A stretch of DNA of 64,000 bases from Streptomyces fructofermentans (GTDB lineage: Bacteria; Actinomycetota; Actinomycetes; Streptomycetales; Streptomycetaceae), in NCBI RefSeq assembly GCF_014651055.1, contig NZ_BMWD01000006.1:257792-321791 (forward strand), read 5' to 3'. A program made the translations under genes and the position numbers. The notes beneath the pieces were generated by a model that saw only the letters and a program-made list of their open reading frames with translations, was not told the origin of the DNA and made no database searches. Within the stretch, counting starts at the first letter, position 1, and every line of letters starts with the position of its first letter. Below, piece after piece: positions 55,127 through 64,000 of this stretch.

Positions 55127-56440
55127 TCAGCGCTGCGCCCGCAGCACCTCGCGCAGCCAGCCGTAGGACGCCTTCGGGGTCCGCTCCTGCGTCCCGAAGT
55201 CGACGTGGACGAGGCCGAAGCGGCGGGCGTACCCCTCCGCCCACTCGAAGTTGTCGAGCAGCGACCACACGAAGTACCCGCGTACGTCGACGCCGGCCTC
55301 CACCGCGCGGTGCAGGGCCCGCAGATGGCCGTCGAGGAACGTGATCCGCTCCTGGTCGTCGAGCCCCTCGTAAGAGCAGCCGTTCTCCGTGATGACCACG
55401 GGCGGGAGCCGGTCGCCGTACCGGCCGCGGAAGTCCAGCAGCAGTTCGGTGAGTGCCGCGGGGACCACCGGCCAGCCGAAGTCGGTGACCGGGTGGCCGT
55501 CGATCTCCCTTACCGAGAAGGGGAGTTCGGCGGGCATCGTCAGACCGCCGAACTCGATCTCGGCCCCCTGCGGCGCCCCCACCCGCGTCGGCGCGTAGTA
55601 GTTGATCCCGTACCAGTCCAGCGGCTCCCCGATGACCTTCAGGTCCGCGGCCACGTCCTCGGGGCTGCCGGGCATCAACTCGGCGATGCCGTCCGGGTAC
55701 CGGCCCAGCAGCACCGGGTCGGCGAACAGCCGGTTGAGCAGCAGGTCGTAGAAGCCGGCCGCCTCCACGTCGGCCGGTTCCCCGGACGCGGGCCAGGTCG
55801 GGCCGTGCGAGTTGGCGATGCCGATGTCCGAGGCGCCGGCCGCCCGCAGGGCGCGTACGGCCAGGCCGTGGGCGAGCAACTGGTGGTGGGCCACCGGCAG
55901 CGCGTCGAAGAGGAGCCGCCGGCCGGGCGCGTGGGCGCCGAGGGCGTGGCCCAACAGGGTGTGCTCGGCGGGCTCGTTGAGGGTGATCCACTTGGTGACC
56001 CGGTCACCGAGCCGGGCCGCCACCAGGGCCGTGTGGTCGGCGAAGCGTTCCGCGGTGTCCCGGTCGAGCCAGTCGAGCTCGAGCGGCAGGTCCCAGTGGA
56101 AGAGGGTCGGCACGGGGCGGACGCCCGCCGCGCACAGCTCGTCGACCAGCCGGTCGTAGAAGTCCAGTCCGCCCGGGGAGCCGACGCGCGGCCAGGAGAC
56201 CGAGAAGCGGTACGCGTCCACGCCCAGGTCGCGCAGGAGCGCCACGTCCTCGGGGTAGCGGTGGTAGTGGTCGCAGGCCACCGCCGCGGTCGAACTGTCC
56301 TTGATCCGCCCCGGTTCGGCCGCGAACGCGTCCCACACCGAGGGGCCGCGCTCGTCCGCCGCGCCCTCGATCTGGTGGGCCGAGGTGGACACGCCCCAGA
56401 GGAAGCCTGCCGGGAACCGGGGTATCGGGTTCGTCGCCAT
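55127..56440 (-). CDS. family 1 glycoside hydrolase (beta-glucosidase)
   Basis: The retaining GH1 enzyme cleaves beta-glucosides or beta-galactosides. The 437-residue barrel has the N-terminal signature FLWGVSTSAHQIEGA, the acid/base Glu in ITLNEPAEH (about residue 155), YGINYYAP, the nucleophile Glu in VVITENGCSYEG (about 351), and the end WSLLDNFEWAEGY. No signal peptide, so it is cytosolic. The promoter TTGACT-17-GATGAT ends 7 bases before the ATG at 56440, which indicates a leaderless transcript. No sugar-transport genes are adjacent. Confidence 0.94.
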   Translation of the reverse strand: MATNPIPRFPAGFLWGVSTSAHQIEGAADERGPSVWDAFAAEPGRIKDSSTAAVACDHYHRYPEDVALLRDLGVDAYRFSVSWPRVGSPGGLDFYDRLVDELCAAGVRPVPTLFHWDLPLELDWLDRDTAERFADHTALVAARLGDRVTKWITLNEPAEHTLLGHALGAHAPGRRLLFDALPVAHHQLLAHGLAVRALRAAGASDIGIANSHGPTWPASGEPADVEAAGFYDLLLNRLFADPVLLGRYPDGIAELMPGSPEDVAADLKVIGEPLDWYGINYYAPTRVGAPQGAEIEFGGLTMPAELPFSVREIDGHPVTDFGWPVVPAALTELLLDFRGRYGDRLPPVVITENGCSYEGLDDQERITFLDGHLRALHRAVEAGVDVRGYFVWSLLDNFEWAEGYARRFGLVHVDFGTQERTPKASYGWLREVLRAQR

Positions 56441-56894
56441 GCGGGCGATCATCGGGACCGGCGCCGACGGAGTCAACGGTGCGGCGTGAACGGGCCGTCC
56501 CGGCCCCGGCCCCGGAGGGCCCGCACCCGACGGCGGGCCCTCCGGGCGGCCCGTCCCGGACCTGGCGGGCGCCTGCGCCCGGGCCCGGGCGGATGGGCAG
56601 GATTCAGCCACCCCGCAGCGCCCGCGTCACCGGGCGGGCTGCCGCGCCCCGCCCCACCGGACTGCCTGCCGGGGACGGGGCGGTCGGACGGACGCCGACG
56701 CCCGGGCCGGGGCGGGTGGGCAGGGTGCAGCCGCCCCGCCCCCGGCCGCGTCACCGGGCGGGCTGCCGTACGCCGCCCTGTACGGGGCACCGGGCGGCCG
56801 GGACCCGGGCGGCCGGGTGCCTGCGGGCCCCGGGCCGACGCGCCGGGGCCCGGCGGGGCCGCCGGACGGCGGAGGGCGCGGGGGTCGCCCGGGG
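56441..56894. repeat. non-coding spacer with ~70-bp imperfect direct repeat
   Basis: Two copies of a ~70-base unit, beginning CGCCCGGGC and ending GTCACCGGGCGGGCTGCCG, lie at about 56573-56644 and 56697-56768, roughly 124 bases apart. No gene is supported here. Confidence 0.65.
56448..56476 (-). promoter_or_regulatory. promoter of the beta-glucosidase gene (leaderless)
   Basis: On the minus strand TTGACT (56476-56471) and GATGAT (56453-56448) are exactly 17 bases apart, the best -35/-10 match in the window. The start codon follows 7 bases after the -10, so the message should begin at or next to the ATG. Confidence 0.7.
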
Positions 56895-57161
56895 TCACGC
56901 GCCCTCCTTCAGGACCGCGGAGACCAGCCTGCGCTGGTCCTCCGTGAGGTGCGGGTCCGCGCAGTGGACCGTCCGGCCGTCCACCGTGATCCGGTAGGCG
57001 AACCCGTCCGGCACCCCGGCGGGCGGTGTGCCCCGGCCGGCCGCCACCGCCCGCTCGGCCAGGGCGTGCCACTCCGGTGCGTCGGGGCGCCCCGAGGTGT
57101 CCACCTCCGCACTCCGCTCGATACCGGCGAAGCCGCCCGTGCGCGCCACTCGAATCCGCAT
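56895..57161 (-). CDS. emfourin-like inhibitor of the neighbouring M4 protease
   Basis: The 88-residue protein begins MRIRVARTGGFAGI and shows SAEVDTSGRPDAPEWHALAE and PDGFAYRITVDGRTVHCADPHLTEDQRRLV in its two halves. This matches what I know of emfourin, the small inhibitor of protealysin-type M4 peptidases, usually encoded next to the protease. No signal peptide is present, in keeping with an intracellular complex. It lies 38 bases downstream of the M4 gene on the same strand, so both are probably cotranscribed. Confidence 0.8.
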   Translation of the reverse strand: MRIRVARTGGFAGIERSAEVDTSGRPDAPEWHALAERAVAAGRGTPPAGVPDGFAYRITVDGRTVHCADPHLTEDQRRLVSAVLKEGA

Positions 57162-57199
57162 GGCCCCTGTCTAGTACGAATCGACGCGACGGGCCACGG

Positions 57200-58270
57200 T
57201 CACACGGTCCGCACCCCGACCTGCTCCCACGCCTTCGTCACGGCCTGGAGCTCGTCGCCGTCGCCGAACGAGGCGCGGGCGTTCGCCACGGTCAGCGTCG
57301 CGAAGTCCGTGAAGCCGGCCTCGGAGCCCAGTTCGCCGCCGGTCAGCACGTCGAACCAGATCCGCCCGGCCCGCTCCCACGCGTGCCCGCCGAGCGCGTT
57401 CGCGGCCAGGTAGAAGGCGTGGTTGGGGATGCCGGAGTTGATGTGCACACCGCCGTTGTCGCGGCCCGTGCGGACGTAGTCGTCCATCGTCGCGGGCTGC
57501 GGGTCCTTGCCGAGCACGTCGTCGTCGTACGCGCTGCCCGGCTCCTTCATCGAGCGCAGCGCCGTACCGGTGACCCGCGGGGCGAGCAGTCCCGCTCCGA
57601 TCAGCCAGTCCGCCTCGGCGGCGGTCTGGCCGAGCGTGTACTGCTTGATGAGCGCGCCGAACACGTCGGAGAAGTGCTCGTTCAGCGCGCCCGACTGCCC
57701 GAAGTACGTGAGGTTCGCGGTGTACTGCGTGACGCCGTGCGCGAGTTCGTGGCCGATGACGTCCACCGGGATGGTGAAGTCGAGGAAGATCTCCCCGTCC
57801 CCGTCGCCGAACACCATCTGCTCGCCGTTCCAGAAGGCGTTGTTGTAGTCCTCGCCGAAGTGCACGGTGGCCTTCAGCGGCAGGCCCTCGCCGTTGATCG
57901 AGTTGCGCCCGTACGCCTTGAGGAAGAGGTCGAAGGTGGCGCCGAGGCCCGCGTACGCGCGGTTGACCGTGGCGTCCCTGCCGGGCTTGGCGCCCTCGCC
58001 GCGCACCTTCCGGCCGGGCAGTTCCTGCTTGTGCCGGGCGTCGTGGATGGTCCGCTCGGGCCGGTCGGCCGGCGCGCCGGCGGGCGCTGCCAGGGCGGGC
58101 GCGCCGATGACCGTGGTCAGCCGGCGGCGGGTGCGCTCCAGGGCGTCCCGCTCCAGGGTGCGGCGGGCGGGTCCGGCGAGCGCGGGGTCCTCGGCACGGG
58201 CGAGCGTGTCGAGGACGTGGGGCGGGACGATCGTGCAGAAGACGGGCTCGAAGCCCCCGTTGGTCGTCAT
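57200..58270 (-). CDS. M4 family metalloprotease, protealysin-like
   Basis: The zinc endopeptidase (356 residues) has a short propeptide with the protealysin-type motif FCTIVPPHVLDTLA (about 11-24) instead of a long Sec prepropeptide, and no signal peptide. The catalytic domain has HELAHGVTQY (about 172-181, HExxH) and GALNEHFSDVFGAL with the third zinc ligand Glu (about 194). The substrate-binding/catalytic segment is GVHINSGIPNHAFYL. So it is a complete enzyme predicted to stay inside the cell. The emfourin-like inhibitor gene follows. An inverted repeat (58290-58307) lies 20 bases upstream of the ATG. Confidence 0.92.
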   Translation of the reverse strand: MTTNGGFEPVFCTIVPPHVLDTLARAEDPALAGPARRTLERDALERTRRRLTTVIGAPALAAPAGAPADRPERTIHDARHKQELPGRKVRGEGAKPGRDATVNRAYAGLGATFDLFLKAYGRNSINGEGLPLKATVHFGEDYNNAFWNGEQMVFGDGDGEIFLDFTIPVDVIGHELAHGVTQYTANLTYFGQSGALNEHFSDVFGALIKQYTLGQTAAEADWLIGAGLLAPRVTGTALRSMKEPGSAYDDDVLGKDPQPATMDDYVRTGRDNGGVHINSGIPNHAFYLAANALGGHAWERAGRIWFDVLTGGELGSEAGFTDFATLTVANARASFGDGDELQAVTKAWEQVGVRTV

Positions 58271-58289
58271 GTCCGGCACCCTTGCACTG

Positions 58290-58307
58290 GGTGACGCGAC
58301 TGTCACC
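58290..58307. promoter_or_regulatory. inverted repeat upstream of the M4 protease gene
   Basis: GGTGAC - GCGACT - GTCACC is a perfect 6-base-arm inverted repeat. It begins 20 bases before the M4 start codon on the minus strand, overlapping where the promoter or 5' end should be. It is a plausible operator; the regulator is unknown. Confidence 0.45.
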
Positions 58308-58549
58308 AGGTGCCACCATGATTGGTGAAATGCGCGGATACGGGCACCGGGGGAGCGGCGCCGCGTGTTACGGAGGGTGGCGTTCCGTGGCGGTCCGGCC
58401 GCTCGGCGGCCCGCCCCGCGCCGTCCGTGGTGACGCGCGGGCGGGGGACTGTGTGACGCTGTGCACCTTTCGCCCCTTGTGGTCCCGACATCCCGCATAC
58501 TGATACGACCCCTCACGCGGAGCGATGCTCGGATAGGCTGCCCTGCATC

Positions 58550-58577
58550 ATGCGTTTCGGGCTGCTTCTCCTTAGCT

Positions 58578-58597
<20 letters not shown>
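58550..58597 (+). CDS. leuA leader peptide (15 aa, four consecutive Leu codons)
   Basis: The frame reads MRFGLLLLSCRGEGL, with codons CTG-CTT-CTC-CTT for the Leu run, and ends TAG 100 bases before leuA. TAGGCT (58534-58539) ends 10 bases before the ATG. The 3' end of the frame can pair with downstream sequence, so ribosome position would change folding. Leader peptides rich in Leu codons upstream of actinobacterial leuA have been described in comparative studies as leucine-responsive elements. The similarity to the leuS leader (both contain LLLS) is notable. Confidence 0.75.
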
Positions 58598-60418
<1,821 letters not shown>

Positions 60419-60440
60419 GGCCGTTCACCTGCGTTTCTCC

Positions 60441-60471
60441 GGTCCCGTCCGCCGCACAGGCGGGCGGGACC
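60441..60471 (+). terminator. terminator after leuA
   Basis: A 13-bp stem (GGTCCCGTCCGCC with GGCGGGCGGGACC, one G-U) and a 5-base loop start 22 bases after the stop. Confidence 0.8.
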
Positions 60472-60516
60472 GCGATCTCTATCAGGCCATGTCACAGAGT
60501 GGTCTCGCCCGAGGTA

Positions 60517-60546
60517 CTGACTCCGCATCAACAATGTGGCTAACAT
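60517..60546 (+). promoter_or_regulatory. probable promoter of the TerB-like gene
   Basis: CTGACT (60517-60522) and TAACAT (60541-60546) are 18 bases apart, 45 bases before the GTG start. The stretch is markedly less GC-rich than its surroundings. Confidence 0.5.
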
Positions 60547-60590
60547 CACGCCAACGCGGCGATGTTGCCGTGGGGTTACGGAGGTGCGAC

Positions 60591-61301
60591 GTGCTGCCAG
60601 GATGGGGACGAAACGACCGGTTTGCCCGTCTCGGCGCCTTGGGCGTCTCGCGCATCCTCGGGACCCGTACGGCGTGGACCACAGTCGGCGACGGGGAGTT
60701 CTTCTGCCCCGGCTGCGGAGGCGACCGGAACTACCAGCGCCTCACCGGCCGTCGGCGCTTCACCTGCCTCGGCGTCCCGGTCGTCCCGCGCGGCGAGACC
60801 GGGCCCGTCGTCGAATGCGCCGCCTGCGGCCGCCACTACGCTGCCGACGTCCTCGACCACCCGACCACCACCCGCTTCTCGGCGATGCTCCGGGACGCCG
60901 TCCACACCGTCGCCCTGGCCGTGCTGGCCGCGGGCGGCACCGGTGCCCGTACGGCGCTGGAGACCGCTGCCTCGGCCGTCCGCTCGGCCGGGTTCGACGA
61001 CTGCACCGAGGACCAGCTCGCCGCGCTCGTCGAGGCGCTCGCCGCCGACACGGGCCGCCTCTTCGGCGAACCCTGCGGGCCCGGTCTCGCCATAGAGCTC
61101 CACGAGGCGCTGGACCCGCTGGCTCCCCACCTCGCTCCCGCGGGCCGTGAGGCCGTACTCCTCCAGGGCGCCCGCATCGCCCTCGCCGACGGGCCCTACA
61201 CCCCCGCCGAACGCGAGACCCTCGCGACCGTGGGAGCGGCCCTGACGATCCGCACGGACGACGTGACCCGCCTGCTGACGGCGGCCCGCACACCGTCCTG
61301 A
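60591..61301 (+). CDS. zinc-ribbon plus TerB-like protein
   Basis: The 236-residue protein (GTG start behind GGAGG) has an N-terminal zinc ribbon with CPGCGGDRNYQ (about 38-48) and CAACGRHYA (about 81-89). An all-helical C-terminal half (about 100-236) follows, with two similar helical sets (LRDAVHTVALAVLAAGG... and GREAVLLQGARIALADGPYTPAERETL). The latter part matches TerB-like domains, which occur in tellurite-resistance systems and many phage- or membrane-related contexts. No other ter genes are nearby. The role here is not known. Confidence 0.75.
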   Translation: MLPGWGRNDRFARLGALGVSRILGTRTAWTTVGDGEFFCPGCGGDRNYQRLTGRRRFTCLGVPVVPRGETGPVVECAACGRHYAADVLDHPTTTRFSAMLRDAVHTVALAVLAAGGTGARTALETAASAVRSAGFDDCTEDQLAALVEALAADTGRLFGEPCGPGLAIELHEALDPLAPHLAPAGREAVLLQGARIALADGPYTPAERETLATVGAALTIRTDDVTRLLTAARTPS

Positions 61302-61646
61302 GCGTCGCCCCGTCGCCGCCCGCGCCCGGCACGCCGCCCGGCCGCCCGTCTCCCGTACGCCCGCCGAGGCCCCTCGGTCGGCGTCCTGCCGCCCCGCCGC
61401 ACCCCGAAGTCGCCCCGGCCGCCCGAGCGGTCCAGCGGCCCTCCTGAAGCGTTCTGAGGCGTCCTGGCACGCCCCCGGAGGCTCCGCCGGGGCCCGGCGG
61501 CGGGCGATCCGTACTCCCGGGGGAGTAGTCCGGCCCCGCGGCCACCCGTGGCAGTACGCCCGACCTCGCCCCCTCGTCCGACGAAAGCCCGGCCCTCCGG
61601 CGGAAGTCTGGGGACCGGAACTGGCGCCGTCGGGAGGAGAAGGTTC
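61302..61646. promoter_or_regulatory. MMPL upstream region with palindromic operator
   Basis: The first 200 bases are plain GC-rich sequence. At 61512-61527 the perfect inverted repeat TACTCCC - GG - GGGAGTA stands out. It is the type of symmetric site bound by NarL-family response regulators or small repressors. It lies 120 bases before the MMPL start and may control the transporter and the downstream kinase. Confidence 0.55.
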
Positions 61647-63758
61647 ATGGGGGCCGGAAGGACGACCATGTCGGGAACGAGCAGGGCACGGGCCGTCCCC
61701 TGGGCGCTGCTCGGGCTGTGGGTGGCCGTGCTCGCGCTGGTGGGGCCGTTCGCCGCGAAGCTCGCGGACGTGCAGCACGACCGCGTCACCGACTACCTGC
61801 CGGCGAGCGCGGACTCGACCCGGGCGGCCGAGATCCAGGAGCGGCTGCCCGGCGGGGAGAGCACCGAGCTGGTGCTCGTCTACCACCGCGACGGCGGGCT
61901 CACCGCCGCCGACCGGAGGACCGCCGCCGGCCAGCTGTCGGACATCGCGGGCGCGCACGAGCTGATCGGCGGCGCCCCGCGGGGCATCCCCTCCGAGGAC
62001 GGCACGACCCTGATGTACCCGGTCGCCACCAACGAACCGGGCACCGACGAGGCCCTGCGGGACGCGCTCGTCGAGGACGTCCGCGAGAGGGCCGCGGGCG
62101 GCGGCGGACTGAGCGTCGAGGTCGGCGGCACCGGAGCGCTCGCCACCGACGCGGGCAAGGTCTACGACTCGCTCGGCGGCCCCCTGCTCTACACCACCGT
62201 CGCCGTCGTCGCCGTACTGCTCGTCCTGATCTACCGGAGCCCGGTGCTGTGGCTCGTGCCGCTCGTCGTCGCCGGGGTCGCGGACTTCCTGTCGATGGGC
62301 GTCGCCTACGGGCTCAACCAGGCCTTCGGGACCACCGTCTCCGGGCAGAGTTCGGGCGTGATGACGATCCTCGTGTTCGGCGCGGGGACCGACTACGCGC
62401 TGCTGATCGTGGCCCGCTACCGGGAGGAGCTGCGGCGCTTCGAGCGCCCGTACGAGGCCATGCGCGCCGCCCTGCGCGGCTGCGGACCGGCCGTGCTCGC
62501 CTCCTCCGGCACGGTCGCCGCCGGACTGCTGTGCCTGCTCGCCGCCGACCTCAACAGCAGCCGGGGGATGGGACCGCTGGGCACCGTCGGAGTGCTCTGC
62601 GCGCTCGTCGCGATGCTCACCCTGCTGCCGGCCCTCCTCGTCCTGCTGGGCCGAAGGGTGTTCTGGCCGCTGGTGCCCGCGTTCGGCAGCGAACCCGTAC
62701 AACGGCGCGGTCTGTTCGCGGCCATGGGCACATCGGCCGGCCGGCGTCCGCTGACCGTCCTCGCGACCGGCGCCGTGCTGCTCGGAGCGCTCTCCCTCGG
62801 CACGCTCGGACTGCCGGGAGCCCTCAAGCAGGAGGACTCGTTCGTCGACACCCCGCAGGCCGTCACCGCCATGCGGACCCTGGCCCAGGCCTACCCCGAG
62901 CAGGGCACACAGCCCATCGACGTGCTCACCCCGCGGGACCGCGCGGACGAGACCCTCGCCGCCGTACGGGCCGCCCCGGGGGTCGCCGGCGCCGAGCGGG
63001 GCCGTACCGGCGGCGGCTGGACCGAGATCACCGTCATGGCGCAGGACGCGCCCCAGTCCGCCGCGGAGACCGCCACCATCGAGTCCCTGCGCGAAGCGCT
63101 GGACGGCTCCTACGTCGGCGGGGCCAGCGCACAGCAGATCGACCTGGAGGACACCAGCCGCCGTGACACGGGAATCGTCGTGCCGCTCGTCCTCGTCTCG
63201 GTGCTGATCATCCTGGTCGCGCTGCTGCGCAGCCTGGTCGCCCCGCTGATCCTGGTGGCCGCCGTGGTCGCCGTATGGGGCGCCGCCCTCGGCATCGGCG
63301 GACTGGTCTTCGAACCCCTCCTCGGCTTCGAGGGCACCGACCCCGGACTCCCGCTGCTGTCCTTCGTGTTCCTCGTCGCGCTCGGCGTCGACTACGGCAT
63401 CTTCCTCATGCACCGGATGCGCGAGGAGTCCCTCGCGGGCGCCGAGCCGTCGGCCGCCGCGCTCACCGCCCTGCGCACCACCGGCGGCGTCATCGCCTCG
63501 GCCGGACTCGTCCTCGCCGCGACGTTCGCCGTGCTCACGAACATGGGCCTGGTGCCCCTGGTCGAACTCGGCTTCGTGATCGCCCTCGGGGTGCTGCTCG
63601 ACACCTTCCTCGTGCGGACCTACCTGGTGACCAGCGCGAGCGTCGCGCTCGGCCGGAGGGTGTGGTGGCCGGGCGTCCTGTCCCGGCCCGCCGGACCCGC
63701 AGGGACGGGCGAGTCCAGCGAACCGCCCCGTCGGCCGGAAGCCGTCGGTGCTCCCTGA
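61647..63758 (+). CDS. MMPL family transporter (RND-type)
   Basis: The 703-residue protein has the RND layout: one helix (about 14-32), a large extracytoplasmic loop (about 35-170), five helices with SGVMTILVFGAGTDYALLIVARYREE (MMPL signature, about 233-258), a second loop, and a second helix set with PLLSFVFLVALGVDYGIFLMHRMREE (about 570-595). The paired GTDYALL / GVDYGIF motifs hold the proton-relay Asp residues. Family members export lipids or drugs. The ATG at 61647 has GGAGGAGAAGG upstream. A regulatory palindrome precedes it and a kinase gene follows. Confidence 0.92.
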   Translation: MGAGRTTMSGTSRARAVPWALLGLWVAVLALVGPFAAKLADVQHDRVTDYLPASADSTRAAEIQERLPGGESTELVLVYHRDGGLTAADRRTAAGQLSDIAGAHELIGGAPRGIPSEDGTTLMYPVATNEPGTDEALRDALVEDVRERAAGGGGLSVEVGGTGALATDAGKVYDSLGGPLLYTTVAVVAVLLVLIYRSPVLWLVPLVVAGVADFLSMGVAYGLNQAFGTTVSGQSSGVMTILVFGAGTDYALLIVARYREELRRFERPYEAMRAALRGCGPAVLASSGTVAAGLLCLLAADLNSSRGMGPLGTVGVLCALVAMLTLLPALLVLLGRRVFWPLVPAFGSEPVQRRGLFAAMGTSAGRRPLTVLATGAVLLGALSLGTLGLPGALKQEDSFVDTPQAVTAMRTLAQAYPEQGTQPIDVLTPRDRADETLAAVRAAPGVAGAERGRTGGGWTEITVMAQDAPQSAAETATIESLREALDGSYVGGASAQQIDLEDTSRRDTGIVVPLVLVSVLIILVALLRSLVAPLILVAAVVAVWGAALGIGGLVFEPLLGFEGTDPGLPLLSFVFLVALGVDYGIFLMHRMREESLAGAEPSAAALTALRTTGGVIASAGLVLAATFAVLTNMGLVPLVELGFVIALGVLLDTFLVRTYLVTSASVALGRRVWWPGVLSRPAGPAGTGESSEPPRRPEAVGAP

Positions 63759-63772
63759 ACCGGCGGACCGTT

Positions 63773-63805
63773 CCGGGCGCCCCTCCTGCCGGAGGGGCGC
63801 CCCGG
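63773..63805 (+). terminator. hairpin between MMPL and kinase genes
   Basis: A 12-bp perfect stem (GGGCGCCCCTCC with GGAGGGGCGCCC) and 4-base loop TGCC start 15 bases after the MMPL stop. It may only attenuate, since the next gene starts 18 bases later. Confidence 0.75.
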
Positions 63806-63822
63806 TGGCGCAGGATGGACCC

Positions 63823-64000
63823 GTGCGGGAACGGGGAACGACGACCACGGCGGTGCGCGCGGGACGGGCCGGAGCAGGCCGGCCCCGCGCCGCCGAGCGC
63901 GTCATGGCCGCCGTCAACCGCGACCCGCTGACCGCGCCGCACCGCACCCGCAACGACGCGTTCGTGGCCCTCGGCGCGGCCCTGCTCGCCGTAGGCCTCG
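63823..64000 (+). CDS. N-terminus of a probable sensor histidine kinase
   Basis: The last 178 bases encode VRERGTTTTAVRAGRAG (GTG start), then VMAAVNRDPLTAPHRTRND and the beginning of a membrane helix (AFVALGAALLAVGL) at the window edge. Streptomyces MMPL genes are often followed by a NarL-type two-component pair whose kinase starts with such a short basic segment and several membrane helices. Only about 59 residues are visible, so the family call is an inference from context. Confidence 0.45.
   Translation, partial: MRERGTTTTAVRAGRAGAGRPRAAERVMAAVNRDPLTAPHRTRNDAFVALGAALLAVGL

Overview
The window is a stretch of actinobacterial chromosome, almost certainly from a Streptomyces or close relative. 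It has very high G+C throughout, many GTG starts, almost no TTA codons, and ATGA-type stop/start overlaps. The gene order (nadD-lytR-rsfS, leuS, comEA/comEC, holA, rpsT, lepA, hemW, hrcA-dnaJ, rsmE, phoH-ybeY-corC-era, leuA) is what I know as a Streptomyces core-genome block. I see no insertion sequence, prophage, integrase, CRISPR array or biosynthetic cluster.

Layout. 1-5 kb: an M48 protease (cut by the window edge), two microproteins with one membrane segment each, nadD, a degenerate LCP/LytR-like protein, rsfS and a phosphoglycerate-mutase-like phosphatase. 5-6.5 kb: two identical tRNA-Ala(GGC) genes around two small zinc-binding proteins. 6.6-9.5 kb: a divergent two-gene redox module, a NuoF-like NADH-binding flavoprotein fused to a ferredoxin plus a ferric-reductase-like membrane cytochrome. 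9.7-12.8 kb: leuS behind a leucine-rich leader peptide and a terminator. 13.3-23.6 kb: a coiled-coil membrane protein, a DegV protein, comEA-comEC, an arylamine N-acetyltransferase, a YceI protein, holA and rpsT. 23.8-32 kb: lepA, a long-chain acyl-CoA synthetase behind a palindromic operator, a kinase/GAF/SpoIIE phosphatase, and hemW. 32.5-38.5 kb: DUF3097 and a metallo-beta-lactamase-fold protein, then hrcA (with CIRCE)-dnaJ, a nitronate monooxygenase and rsmE. 38.6-48.5 kb: a VOC protein, a lipoprotein, a tricorn-like protease, HIT, RNase Z, an adenine/adenosine deaminase, an MFS permease and a PfkB kinase. 48.7-55 kb: the phoH-ybeY-corC-yjbR group, a catalytically dead cytidine-deaminase-like protein, a small secreted protein, a PII protein and era. 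55-64 kb: a GH1 beta-glucosidase, an M4 protease with its emfourin-type inhibitor, leuA behind its own leucine-rich leader peptide, a TerB-like protein, an MMPL transporter, and the start of a probable sensor kinase.

Themes. Most genes are housekeeping: tRNA charging, ribosome maturation and rRNA processing, chaperones, haem radical-SAM chemistry and leucine synthesis. About a dozen genes carry a -10-like hexamer 6-8 bases before the start codon and no clear Shine-Dalgarno, so leaderless transcription looks common. Both leucine genes (leuS, leuA) have Leu-codon leader peptides. Two genes (SpoIIE-type phosphatase and YceI) each contain one TTA codon, which implies bldA control. Several spacers hold G+C-rich tandem repeats. 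The best candidates for little-described biology are the NuoF-like/cytochrome module, the emfourin-protease pair, the degenerate LCP and cytidine-deaminase proteins, the DUF3097 protein with a Toprim-like motif, and the microproteins upstream of nadD.
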